From assembly GCA_035444405.1 (NCBI GenBank), contig DAOMOP010000013.1:1-44504 (forward strand): a stretch of 44,504 nt of DNA. The letters run 5' to 3'. Every line of letters begins with the position of its first letter. Within the stretch, counting starts at the first letter, position 1. Below the pieces are notes generated by a model. The model was not told the DNA's origin. It saw nothing but the letters and a program-made list of their open reading frames with translations, and ran no database searches. Source of the DNA: DAOMOP01 sp035444405 (GTDB lineage: Bacteria; Pseudomonadota; Gammaproteobacteria; Burkholderiales; Rhodocyclaceae). This document shows positions 29,074 to 37,022 of the stretch, one piece after another. Position numbers and translations under genes: made by a program.

Positions 29074-30390
29074 ATGAGCGCTGCACTGAAGTTCCTGTTG
29101 GCCGCAAAACGCTGCGAGATTCGCAGCCTCGAGCAACTGGCGGCGACCTGCGAGCTGGTCAGCCGCATCGGTCAGCTCGTGCATGTGCTGCAACGCGAAC
29201 GCGGGGCGTCGAGTATCTTCATTGCATCGCGCGGTGCGCGCTTCGGCGACGAGCTCGCCCGCAAGATCGCCGACTGCCTCGGCGTCGAAGCGGCTGTGCG
29301 CGCCTCTTTGGACGAGCTCGAGACCGACTCGCGCCGCACTTCCGGCGGCGTGCGCCTGTTCAGCCGCATCGCCTGGGTGCTGAACGGGCTCGACGCACTG
29401 CCCGAGTTGCGCGCCCACGTGCGTGGGCTCACGTTGTCGTCCGAGCAAACCTTCGCCGCGTTCACGAAGCTGATCGGCGGCCTGCTCGCGGTCGTGTTCG
29501 AGGCTGCCGATACCGCGGCCGATCCACGGGTCTCGCGCACGCTGGTCGCGCTGTTCAACTTCATGCAGGGCAAGGAGCTGGCCGGCCAGGAGCGCGCGAC
29601 CGGCGCAGCCGGCTTCGCCGCCGGCAGCTTCGATGCGGCGCACCAGCAGCGGCTGGTGCACCTGATCGATGCGCAACAGCGCTGCTTCGACATCTTCGCC
29701 GACTTCGCCGGCCCGGAGCTGTGCGCGTATTGGCGCGAGGCCTTGCCGGCCGCCGAGCTCGCCGAGTTCGAACGGCTGCGCCGCCGTGCGATCGCACCGC
29801 TGCGCTACGCGGCGCCGCTGCGTAACGGCGGCGAGACCTGGTTCGAGCTCGCGACGCGGCGCATCGACGCGATGAAGCAGGTCGAGGACCGGCTTGCGGC
29901 GGAGCTGTCGGCGCTGTGCGAGCACAAGACCGTCGAGGCGCGCGCCGAGCTCGATGATCACGCGAACATCCTCGCGTCGCTGTCGTCGCTCGAGGCGCCA
30001 CCGGGTGCCGGGCCGGTCGCGATGTTCTACGACCAGCCGGGCCAGGCGCTGGCCTTCGACGCCGGTGCCGCGCCGGTCGGCGTGTTCGATGCCGACGCGA
30101 TGAGTCCGCAGCTCGGCCGTTCGATTCTCGATCTGCTGCAAGCGCACGCGCGCCGGCTGCAGCAGGTCAGTGACGAGCTCGACAAGGTGCGCACGGCATT
30201 GAACGAGCGCAAGGTGATCGAGCGCGCGAAGGGGTTGCTGATGACGCACCGCGGCCTCAGCGAGGACCAGGCCTACAAGATGCTGCGCCAGACGGCGATG
30301 GACCAGGGCCGGCGGCTCGCCGACGTGGCCGACACCGTGCTCAGCGTCTCCGGCCTGCTCAAGCACGGCGAGCGCGCCAGGAAGGCCTGA
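29074..30390 (+). CDS. nasR: NasR-like nitrate-sensing antiterminator (NIT-ANTAR)
   Basis: A 438-residue cytoplasmic regulator. The N-terminal NIT domain begins SRIGQLVHVLQRERGASSIFI (about 30-50), carrying the ERGAS arginine segment typical of nitrate/nitrite sensing domains. The C-terminal ANTAR domain (about 368-430) reads NERKVIERAKGLLMTHRGLS then EDQAYKMLRQTAMDQGRRL, very close to the family consensus. In Klebsiella, NasR binds nitrate and then prevents termination in the nasF leader. Here two leaders in the window, before 31008 and before nrtA, have ANTAR-type hairpins, so they are the likely targets. The ATG has GGAG 8 bases upstream. A sigma-54-type promoter precedes it. Confidence 0.9.
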   Translation: MSAALKFLLAAKRCEIRSLEQLAATCELVSRIGQLVHVLQRERGASSIFIASRGARFGDELARKIADCLGVEAAVRASLDELETDSRRTSGGVRLFSRIAWVLNGLDALPELRAHVRGLTLSSEQTFAAFTKLIGGLLAVVFEAADTAADPRVSRTLVALFNFMQGKELAGQERATGAAGFAAGSFDAAHQQRLVHLIDAQQRCFDIFADFAGPELCAYWREALPAAELAEFERLRRRAIAPLRYAAPLRNGGETWFELATRRIDAMKQVEDRLAAELSALCEHKTVEARAELDDHANILASLSSLEAPPGAGPVAMFYDQPGQALAFDAGAAPVGVFDADAMSPQLGRSILDLLQAHARRLQQVSDELDKVRTALNERKVIERAKGLLMTHRGLSEDQAYKMLRQTAMDQGRRLADVADTVLSVSGLLKHGERARKA

Positions 30391-30452
30391 GCAACCGTCG
30401 CCGGGCCGTTCCAAGACGGTTGCTTACCCCTCGGGGGGCGAGGCGGGGGTTT

Positions 30453-30505
30453 CGCGGAGCACCGCTCCGCGCCCGCCGAGCGGGCCGGCTGTGCAAAGCC
30501 GGCCC
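30453..30505 (+). terminator. Tandem GC-rich hairpins after nasR
   Basis: CGCGGAGC-ACC-GCTCCGCG (30453-30471) and GGGCCGGCT-GTGCAA-AGCCGGCCC (30482-30505) are two perfect stems. Neither has a T run, so termination may be Rho-dependent or the hairpins may only stabilise the nasR mRNA. A third small stem, GAGCC-TCC-GGCTC, lies at 30612-30624. From 30391 to 31007 I see no credible gene. Confidence 0.45.
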
Positions 30506-30740
30506 TGTGCTGCATTGCGGTGGGGGTCCACACGAGATCACGGGCCGGGCGCAAGCCCCGGCATTGGGTCGCCTCCCCCCGCGAGGGCGAGGCTCCCCGC
30601 CACCATTCAGTGAGCCTCCGGCTCCAATGAACGCAGGTCTCGCTCGCAAAGCTTCGTTCGACTCGTGGGCATGCCGGGGTCGGCGAGGCCAGTGTTCCAA
30701 CATCGACCCGAAGGCGCTCCTGCATCACGCCCCTTGCTAC

Positions 30741-30795
30741 GGCACCTCGAAAGTGCGACATCGCTGATGTTGCACTGCAATAGTGCACCGGTGCA
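30741..30795 (+). promoter_or_regulatory. NtrC-like enhancer sites
   Basis: TGCACT-GCAAT-AGTGCA at 30771-30787 is a perfect palindrome close to the NtrC consensus TGCACC-N5-GGTGCA. A weaker match, GGCACC-TCGAA-AGTGCG, lies at 30741-30757. Their centres are 30 bases apart, about three helical turns, and they sit roughly 70-110 bases before the sigma-54 promoter, the usual enhancer arrangement. A TGCACCGGTGCA palindrome overlaps at 30784-30795. Confidence 0.65.
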
Positions 30796-30854
30796 GCGCC
30801 TCGGGGTCGCGTGGTGCGAACAAGAAGCAATGGTTGATGGGTTATCCAGGTTGC

Positions 30855-30869
30855 TGGCACGGCTGATGC
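30855..30869 (+). promoter_or_regulatory. Sigma-54-type promoter of the signalling operon
   Basis: TGGCACGGCTGATGC has a perfect -24 TGGCAC and the exact GG-N10-GC spacing. The -12 is ATGC instead of TTGC. Transcription should start near 30880, just before the first leader hairpin. Confidence 0.65.
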
Positions 30870-30886
30870 TTTGAGCCTTGCAGAGA

Positions 30887-30990
30887 CGAGCCACGGAGGG
30901 TTCGATCACCGACAGCAGTTTCGGACAACGGCGTCCATTTCCACCCGCGACGAATGCACGGGCGGGAATGCGGCGCCGTTGCGCATTTCA
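30887..30990 (+). promoter_or_regulatory. Candidate ANTAR-responsive leader before the signalling operon
   Basis: The first hairpin is CGAGCC-ACGGAG-GGTTCG (30887-30904): six base pairs and a hexaloop with A1 and G4, as NasR-family targets require. A second candidate is CCCGC...GCGGG (30944-30966), closing through CG/CG on the loop AATGCA, also A1 and G4 but with an internal loop. CAACGGCG (30926-30933) can pair perfectly with CGCCGTTG (30974-30981). An alternative stem, 30956-30964 with 30974-30982, would exclude the second hairpin and is followed by a weakly T-rich stretch. The first hairpin is clear; the terminator is uncertain. Confidence 0.5.
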
Positions 30991-31007
30991 GCTTCTGGGA
31001 GTCCACG

Positions 31008-31497
31008 ATGGCCGACCGACAATCTGCCGCCTCGATCGACACGGCGCTTCGTGTCGGAGAGGGATGCACCGCCACATCGATGCTGGCGCATCCCGGTGCG
31101 TCCGGCGTGACCCTGGTGATCTGCTCGACCGACAACGGCACTGCGCTGGACTGGCCGGCGCTGGCGCACAGCGAGGGTTCGCTGGTGATCTGCCTGGGAC
31201 GCGGCCGCCTGCTCAACGTGGCGGCACGGCTGATCGCGGCAGGGATGCCGCCGGAAACGCCGGCCGCGGTGATCGCGCTCGGCGCACCCGCCGGTCACGG
31301 CCACGTCGTCTCGACGCTCGGTGGGCTGCCGACCCGGGCGGCGGGCCAGGGGGCTGGCGGCACCGGCCATCGTCGTGGTCGGCGAATCGGCCGCGCGGGT
31401 GCGCTGCGACACCGGCGCGGGCCGCTCGACGCACGGCGGTTCGGCCGCGTACATCGCCGGCGGGGCCCGAACGAATTACCCACGACAACAGGAATAA
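31008..31497 (+). pseudogene. Half-length SUMT-like gene with one frameshift
   Basis: The translation matches the C-terminal half of uroporphyrinogen-III C-methyltransferase (CobA/NirE type): GVTLVICSTDNGTALDWPAL, SEGSLVICLGRGRLLNVAARL, IAAGMPPETPAAVI and HVVSTLGGLP. The N-terminal half with the glycine-rich SAM motif is missing. From the ATG at 31008 (GGGAG 7 bases upstream) the frame is lost at a run of five G at 31349-31353. With four G it would continue LAAPAIVVVGES and end at TAA 31495-31497, four bases before the next start, giving 162 residues. So it is either a decayed siroheme gene left from a nitrate assimilation operon, or a short gene with a sequence error. Without its N-terminal half, methyltransferase activity is unlikely. 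Confidence 0.7.
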
Positions 31498-31501
31498 CAC
31501 G

Positions 31502-32701
31502 ATGGAAACCTCAACAGAAACGGCGGGCCTCGCGCCACGGTCCGCCACCGGCCGGGCCGGGCGGGGCCTGCTGCGGCGCGTCGGATCGGCGTGGATGACG
31601 GCCGGTTTCGGGCTCGGCGCCGCACTGGCCGGCCAGGACGGCTACCTGACCACGGCCGCACTGCTTGTGGCCGGCGTTGCGGCCGTGTTCGCGCTGGCCG
31701 GCGGTCGCGCGTTCGCGCGCCGGCTCGAAGCCATGCGTGCGTTCGCCGACGAGCTCGCGGCGGGCCGGCTGACCGCGCGGCTGCCGACCGGGGGCGACGA
31801 CGCGCTCACCACGGTCTCGGAATGCTTCAATGCCGCAGTGCGCCATCTCGCCGGGGTGCTGGCCGAGCTCGGCCGTGCGGTCGACGAGCTCAAGAGCGTA
31901 TCGAGCGAAGCCGCCGCGAATGCGGCCGCGGGCGAGCAGGGCGTGCATGCGCAGCGCGACACGACCGTGTCGTCGGCGGCGACGCTCGAGCAGCTGATCA
32001 CCAGCCTCGCCAGCACGCGCGACGGCGCGGCCGAAGCCGCCGGCGCGGCCGGTGAAGCGCTTGCCGAGGCGCAGCAGGGCGCCGCGCTGGTGTCCGAAGT
32101 GGCCGGCGCGATGGAGGCGCTGGCCGGCAACGTGCGCGACGCCGCCGAGGTCGCCGCGGCGCTGGCCGAGCGCTCGCGCCGCATCGACGCCATCGTCGCG
32201 CTGATCGCCGAGATCGCGGCGCGCACCAACCTGCTCGCGCTGAACGCGGCGATCGAGGCGGCGCGGGCGGGCGAGGCGGGGCGTGGCTTTGCCGTCGTCG
32301 CCGACGAGGTGCGCCAGCTCGCCGACCGCACGACCTCGGCCACGCGCGACATCGGCAGCCTGATCGGCAACATCCAGTCCGACGTCGCGGCGCTGACCGG
32401 CGTGGTCGGCGACGCCGACGCGCGCGCGTGCGCCAGCGCCCGACGCGCCGCCGACGCCGCCGCCGCGCTCGCGTCGATCGAGCGCGCGGCGAGCCGCAGC
32501 CTGTCGCACGTCGAGGACATCGCGGCGGCCAGCGTCGAGCAGAGTGTGGCCGGCGAACGCGTCGCCGGCGACGTCGAGAAGGTCGCGCAGGTCGCCGACG
32601 AGAACGCCCGCCGCGTCGAGGAAAGCAGCGAGCTCGCGCGTTATCTGCACCAGCTGGTCGGCCGGCTCGAGGAACGCGTGCACCGTTACCACTACGAATG
32701 A
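31502..32701 (+). CDS. Methyl-accepting chemotaxis protein without ligand-binding domain
   Basis: A 399-residue chemoreceptor. A basic N-terminus is followed by two transmembrane helices (about 28-47 and 52-70) separated by only a few residues (GQDGY), so there is almost no periplasmic part. A HAMP-like segment (RRLEAMRAFADELAAGRLTAR) leads into the signalling coiled coil. The hairpin tip is ARTNLLALNAAIEAARAGEA then GRGFAVVADEVRQLADRT, which is intact for CheA/CheW contact. It has no C-terminal CheR-tethering pentapeptide. Input should come from the cytoplasm or from a partner; the NIT protein encoded 18 bases downstream is the obvious candidate. A CAGGAA lies before the ATG. Confidence 0.9.
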   Translation: METSTETAGLAPRSATGRAGRGLLRRVGSAWMTAGFGLGAALAGQDGYLTTAALLVAGVAAVFALAGGRAFARRLEAMRAFADELAAGRLTARLPTGGDDALTTVSECFNAAVRHLAGVLAELGRAVDELKSVSSEAAANAAAGEQGVHAQRDTTVSSAATLEQLITSLASTRDGAAEAAGAAGEALAEAQQGAALVSEVAGAMEALAGNVRDAAEVAAALAERSRRIDAIVALIAEIAARTNLLALNAAIEAARAGEAGRGFAVVADEVRQLADRTTSATRDIGSLIGNIQSDVAALTGVVGDADARACASARRAADAAAALASIERAASRSLSHVEDIAAASVEQSVAGERVAGDVEKVAQVADENARRVEESSELARYLHQLVGRLEERVHRYHYE

Positions 32702-32719
32702 ACAACAAAGGAAACGACC

Positions 32720-33640
32720 ATGGATACGACACTTCTCGTCATTGCGACCGGCGGATTGGCCGTGCTCGCGTTGTTGCTCGTCGCGCGGCTGTCGTCTCGA
32801 GGGGGCGCGGCGGCCCGGCCGGCGCGCGCGCGGCATGCACTGGCGGTGGCCGGGCGCTTGCTGCAGCTCATCGCCCACGTGCAGCAGCACCGCGGCATGA
32901 GCGGTGCATGGCTGGCGGGTGACCAGAGCTTCGCAACGCGGTTGCCGGACAAGCAGGCGGCGGTCGAACGCCTGTTCGCCGAGGTCAGGGCCGGTATCGA
33001 AGCCGAGAACGGCGAGGCCTATCCGTGCCTGGTCACCGCCGACGTGGATGTCTTGCATGGGAGGTGGCGCAAGGTCGTCGGCGAGCTCGCGGCGATCACG
33101 CCCGAGGAGAGTTTCCAGGCGCATTGCCGCATCGTCGCGACCCTGCTCGACTGGCTGGCGGCGCTCGTCGATGCGCGCATCCAGGCGCCGTTGATGACGG
33201 TGATCAAGACCGCGGCGACACGCAACTTCTCGCACCGGCTGCCGGTGCTTGCCGAGTGTCTCGGGCAGGCACGCGCGCTGGGCAGCACGGTGGCCGCGCG
33301 CGGCGAGTGTCGGCCGGTGTCGCGCGTGCGGCTGATGTTCCTGGTCGCGCGCGCCGAGGCGTTGCTCGCCCAGGCGAGCGATGGCGCGTGCGACGGCAGC
33401 GCCGCCGCGCGCATCGAGGCCGCGCGCGCGGTGAAGACCTTCGCCGCGGCGGTTCGCGACGAGCTGCTCGCGCCTGGTGCGATTGCGCTCGGCGCCGGCG
33501 ACTGCTTTGCGCTGGGCACGCGCGGCGTCGACGCGGTGTTCGCCTGGCTGGAGATCGAGCGGCGCGACCTCGCAGCGAAGCTCGCGGAACGGCGCGCGGT
33601 CGTGCCGATGCCCGGCGCGGCGGCCGGAGTCGCGTCGTGA
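32720..33640 (+). CDS. Membrane-anchored NIT-domain protein
   Basis: A 306-residue protein with one N-terminal transmembrane helix (about 4-23) followed by an arginine-rich stretch (RLSSRGGAAARPARARHA). By the positive-inside rule this puts the rest in the cytoplasm. The soluble part resembles nitrate/nitrite sensing (NIT) domains: LLQLIAHVQQHRGMSGAWLA near 48-67 corresponds to the ERG segment of NasR, and LAECLGQARALGSTVAARG to the later conserved helix. It has no output domain. It probably binds nitrate or nitrite and passes the signal to the adjacent chemoreceptor or to the GGDEF-EAL protein. AAGGAAA precedes the ATG, and the stop overlaps the next gene. Confidence 0.72.
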   Translation: MDTTLLVIATGGLAVLALLLVARLSSRGGAAARPARARHALAVAGRLLQLIAHVQQHRGMSGAWLAGDQSFATRLPDKQAAVERLFAEVRAGIEAENGEAYPCLVTADVDVLHGRWRKVVGELAAITPEESFQAHCRIVATLLDWLAALVDARIQAPLMTVIKTAATRNFSHRLPVLAECLGQARALGSTVAARGECRPVSRVRLMFLVARAEALLAQASDGACDGSAAARIEAARAVKTFAAAVRDELLAPGAIALGAGDCFALGTRGVDAVFAWLEIERRDLAAKLAERRAVVPMPGAAAGVAS

Positions 33641-35919
33641 GCCCGCCGTCGGGCGTCGTTCCGGGTGCGTCGGCGCCGATCGCCGCCTCGTTTCATCAGC
33701 GCCCGCGCATGGACAGCCGGCGGATGCTGGCGCTGATGATCGACAACCTCGACGGCATGGTCTTCCGCTTCTGCGGCGACGCGCACCGCAGCTGCCTGTT
33801 CGCGAGCGAGGGTTGCCGCCGGCTCACCGGCTACGGACCGGGCGCGCTGATCGGTGGGACCGCGACCTCGTTCGCCGCGCTGACCCTGCCGCAGGATCTC
33901 GAGCGCGTGCGACGCAGCGTCGCGGAGGCGCTGGTGTCCGGCGAGCGCTACCACGTCGAGTACCGCATCGTGTGTCGCGACGGCACGCAGAAATGGGTGC
34001 ATGAGCGCGGCGTCGGTCTCAGCGACGAGTTCGGGCAGCCCGTCGTCGAGGGGCTCATCGAGGACATCACCGAGCAGGTTCTCGCGCGGCATCGTCTGGC
34101 CGAGGCCGAGGCCCGTTACCGCGGCCTGTTCGAGAACGCGGTGGTCGGCATTTTCCAGAGCACACCGGATGGCCACTACCTCGCGGCCAACGCGACGCTC
34201 GCGAAGATGTACGGCTACGACAGCGTCGAGGCCTTGTTCGGGGATCTCGACGACATCGGCAACCGCCTGTACGTGCGTCCCGGACGGCGCGAGGAGTTCA
34301 AGCAGCAGATCCGCGAGCATGGCTTCGTCAGCGGCTTCGAGTCCGAGGTCTATCGCCGGGACGGCTCGACGCTGTGGATCACCGAGACCGCCCACGCCGT
34401 TCACGGTGCCGACGGCGAGGTGTTGTGCTACCAGGGCACGGTCGAGGACATCACCGAACGCGTGCACTATCGCGAGCGGCTCGAGTACCAGGCCAACCAC
34501 GACATGCTGACCGGGCTGCCCAACCGCAACCTGTTGCGCGACCGCCTCGAACAAGCCAAGGCCCACGCGGCGCGGGAAGGCGGGCGGGTCGCGGTCGCGT
34601 TCGTCGATCTGGACAACTTCAAGGTCATCAACGACAGCCTCGGCCATGCGATCGGCGACCGCCTGCTGGTCGCGATCGCCGGCCGCATCCGCGCCTGCCT
34701 GCGCAGCGTCGACACCGTGGCGCGCTACGGCGGCGACGAATTCGTGCTGATCATGCTGCACCACGGCGAGCGCGACGCGCTCGAGCCGGTGCTCGAGCGC
34801 GTGCTGCACGAGGTCGCCCGACCGGTGCACCTCGACGGTCACGAACTGCAGGTGACCTGCAGCATCGGCGTCGCGGTGCTGCGCGGCGATCAGGACAATG
34901 CCGAGGGCCTGCTGCAGCAGGCCGACGCGGCGATGTACTCGGCCAAGGCCGCAGGGCGCTCGGGCTTCGCCTTCTACACGCCGGCGCTCAACGCCGCCGC
35001 GACCGAGCGCCTGCGGCTCGAAGGGGCGCTGCGCCGTGCGCTCGAGCGCGGCGAGATCGACGTGCATTTCCAGCCCAAGGTGGACGGCAGCGGCCGCACG
35101 CTGGGCTTCGAGGCGCTCGCGCGCTGGACCAGCGCTGAGTTCGGCGTCGTCGCGCCGGCGGTGTTCATCCCGATCGCCGAGGAGACCGGCCTGATCGAGC
35201 CGATCACCGAGCACGTGCTGCACACCGCCTGCACCGAGGCGGTCGGCTGGGCGCGCATGGGCCTGCCGGCCTTCGGCGTCGCGGTCAACCTGTCGCCACG
35301 GCTGTTCCGCTCGGACCGGCTGGTCGAGCAGATCGGGCAGGCGTTGCGCCGCTGCGGGCTGCCGGCGCAGTGCCTGGAGCTCGAGCTGACCGAGGGCTCG
35401 TTGATGGAAAGCGGCGTCGGCACCGTCACGCAGCTGCGCGCGCTCAGGGCGCTCGGCGTGCGCCTTGCCGTTGACGACTTCGGTACCGGTTACTCGTCGC
35501 TCGCTTATCTGGCGCGTTTTCCGTTCGACATCCTGAAAATCGACAAGAGCTTCGTCGCGGGTGCCGGTGAGGCCTCCGACGAGGCGATCCTGGTGCGTGC
35601 GATCGCTTCGCTGGGCCACGAGCTCGGGCTCACCGTCGTTGCCGAGGGGGTCGAAACCGACGCGCAATGGGCGCTGATGAAAGCGCTCGGTTGCGACGAG
35701 TACCAGGGCTACCTGTTCTCGCGTCCGCTCGCGGCGCACGCGGTTCCGGCCTGGTTTCGCGATACCGGACGTCTCCTCGTCGATCGCGTCGCGCCCGCGG
35801 GGCCGGCCCCGCAATCGGGTCGTGCGCGCCAGCCCGAACGCCGGGCGGGCGCGAGCCCCGGCTCTTCTGTGTTGCTGCGGTCGGAGACGAGCGCCGGGCG
35901 CGTGGTCGAAGTGTCGTAG
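33637..35919 (+). CDS. PAS-PAS-GGDEF-EAL cyclic di-GMP enzyme
   Basis: A 760-residue soluble protein. The GTG at 33637 overlaps the preceding stop (GTGA) and has CGGAG 7 bases upstream; ATG 33709 is an alternative. PAS1 spans about 31-150 (FRFCGDAHRSCLFASEGC, VHERGVGLSDEFG) and PAS2 about 160-280, each ending in an EDITE-type PAC motif. The GGDEF is intact at 365-369, with an RSVD I-site before it. The EAL domain is also intact: FEALARW near 491, VNLSPRLF, LELTEGSLM, DDFGTGYSSLAYL, KIDKSFV, AEGVET and QGYLFSRP. Either synthesis or breakdown of c-di-GMP is possible. Coupling to the NIT and chemoreceptor genes points to nitrate control of motility or biofilm. Confidence 0.9.
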   Translation: MSPPSGVVPGASAPIAASFHQRPRMDSRRMLALMIDNLDGMVFRFCGDAHRSCLFASEGCRRLTGYGPGALIGGTATSFAALTLPQDLERVRRSVAEALVSGERYHVEYRIVCRDGTQKWVHERGVGLSDEFGQPVVEGLIEDITEQVLARHRLAEAEARYRGLFENAVVGIFQSTPDGHYLAANATLAKMYGYDSVEALFGDLDDIGNRLYVRPGRREEFKQQIREHGFVSGFESEVYRRDGSTLWITETAHAVHGADGEVLCYQGTVEDITERVHYRERLEYQANHDMLTGLPNRNLLRDRLEQAKAHAAREGGRVAVAFVDLDNFKVINDSLGHAIGDRLLVAIAGRIRACLRSVDTVARYGGDEFVLIMLHHGERDALEPVLERVLHEVARPVHLDGHELQVTCSIGVAVLRGDQDNAEGLLQQADAAMYSAKAAGRSGFAFYTPALNAAATERLRLEGALRRALERGEIDVHFQPKVDGSGRTLGFEALARWTSAEFGVVAPAVFIPIAEETGLIEPITEHVLHTACTEAVGWARMGLPAFGVAVNLSPRLFRSDRLVEQIGQALRRCGLPAQCLELELTEGSLMESGVGTVTQLRALRALGVRLAVDDFGTGYSSLAYLARFPFDILKIDKSFVAGAGEASDEAILVRAIASLGHELGLTVVAEGVETDAQWALMKALGCDEYQGYLFSRPLAAHAVPAWFRDTGRLLVDRVAPAGPAPQSGRARQPERRAGASPGSSVLLRSETSAGRVVEVS

Positions 35920-35979
35920 TGAGGGTGGGTGCTCAGGCACAAAAATAGAAAGTAGGACCGCAAACCAGAGAGACGTGAC

Positions 35980-36925
35980 ACGAAGAGCTACAAGGTATTC
36001 ATTGACGGGCGGCAGGCACGATCGGCCTCAAGATCGACGAGCGCCTGTCCGGCCGCGCTGAGATCGAGATCCTCGCGATTCCCGAGGCACAGCGCAAGGA
36101 TCCGAAGATCAAGGCCGAGTACATCAACGCGCCCGACGCGGTGTTCCTGTGCCTGCCCGACGCGGCGTCGCGCGAATCGGTCGCGCTGCTCGCACCCGGC
36201 AACACGCGCACGCGCTTTATCGACGCGAGCACCGCGCACCGCACCGACCCGCAGTGGGTCTACGGCCTGCCCGAGCTCAACCCGGGCCAGCGCGAGCGCA
36301 TCTGCCAGGCGCGGCTGCCACGCGAGCGGCTTCGTGATGCTGATGCACCCGCTGGTCGCCGCCGGCATCGTACCGGCCGACTTTCCGGTCACCACCTGGT
36401 CGGTGACCGGCTACAGCGGCGGCGGCAAGGAGATGATCGCGAGCTACGAAGAACCTGCGCCGCTGCCCGACAGCATGAAGAGCCCGCGCTTCTATGCGCT
36501 CGGCCTCACCCACAAGCATCTGCCGGAGATGCGGATCATCTCGGGCCTCGCCCACGCGCCGCTGTTCACGCCCATCGTCGGCAACTTCGCGCAGGGTATG
36601 GTCGTGGCGGTGCCGCTGCTGCCGCGCGTGCTGCCGAAGGCGGCCACGCCGGTCGACATGCAGCGCTTCTTCGCCGAGTACTTACGCGGGCGAGACCTTC
36701 ATCAAGATGATGCCGCCCGAAACCATGCCGCTGCTCGACAACGGCTTTCTGCCCGCTACCGCCTGCAACGACACAAACCGCGCGGAGATCTTCGTGTTCG
36801 GCCACCAGGACCAGATCCTGCTCGCCGCGCGGCTCGACAACCTCGGCAAGGGCGCATCGGGCGCGGCGGTGCAGTGCCTGAACATCATGCTCGGTCTGGA
36901 CGAGGCGAGTGGCCTGCAGGCTTGA
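35980..36925 (+). pseudogene. argC: Broken N-acetyl-gamma-glutamyl-phosphate reductase
   Basis: Three frames together spell a type-2 ArgC (about 310 residues). Frame one begins TKSYKVFIDGRQ without a start codon, and about four bases are lost near 36016. The next frame has GLKIDERLSGRAEIEILAIP, FLCLPDAASRESVALL and STAHRTDPQWVYGLPELNPG. Around 36312 some 14-20 bases coding for VANP are missing just before the active-site GCHASGF. The third frame runs through VTGYSGGGKEMIASYEEPAP to FFAEY. One extra T near 36682 shifts it again before GETFIKMMPPETMPLLDNGF and the end at GLDEASGLQA. Four separate defects mean a true pseudogene, so an intact argC should exist elsewhere. Confidence 0.88.
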
Positions 36926-37022
36926 GCGGGGGCGGCGGCGGGTCTTTCCGCCGGCCTTCTCGGGTCGCGGCAGTGGTGCCGGGGGTGATTCGAATCGATC
37001 TGCCGCCGGCGTAACGGCCGCG

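Noticed and set aside
30607..30909. Short open frames between nasR and 31008 on both strands
   Set aside because: No ribosome binding sites and no recognisable motifs, and they overlap the NtrC and sigma-54 sites.
30909..30924. CCGA-CAGCAGTT-TCGG as second ANTAR hairpin of the signalling leader
   Set aside because: The loop has eight bases and no arrangement gives A1 and G4 in a hexaloop. The stem at 30944-30966 fits better, although not perfectly.
36936..36953. CGGCGG-AAAGAC-CCGCCG hairpin on the minus strand, with the same loop as the nrtA P2 hairpin
   Set aside because: No gene follows it in the right orientation (only the antisense of broken argC) and there is no partner hairpin. On the plus strand it is more simply a weak terminator-like stem after argC.
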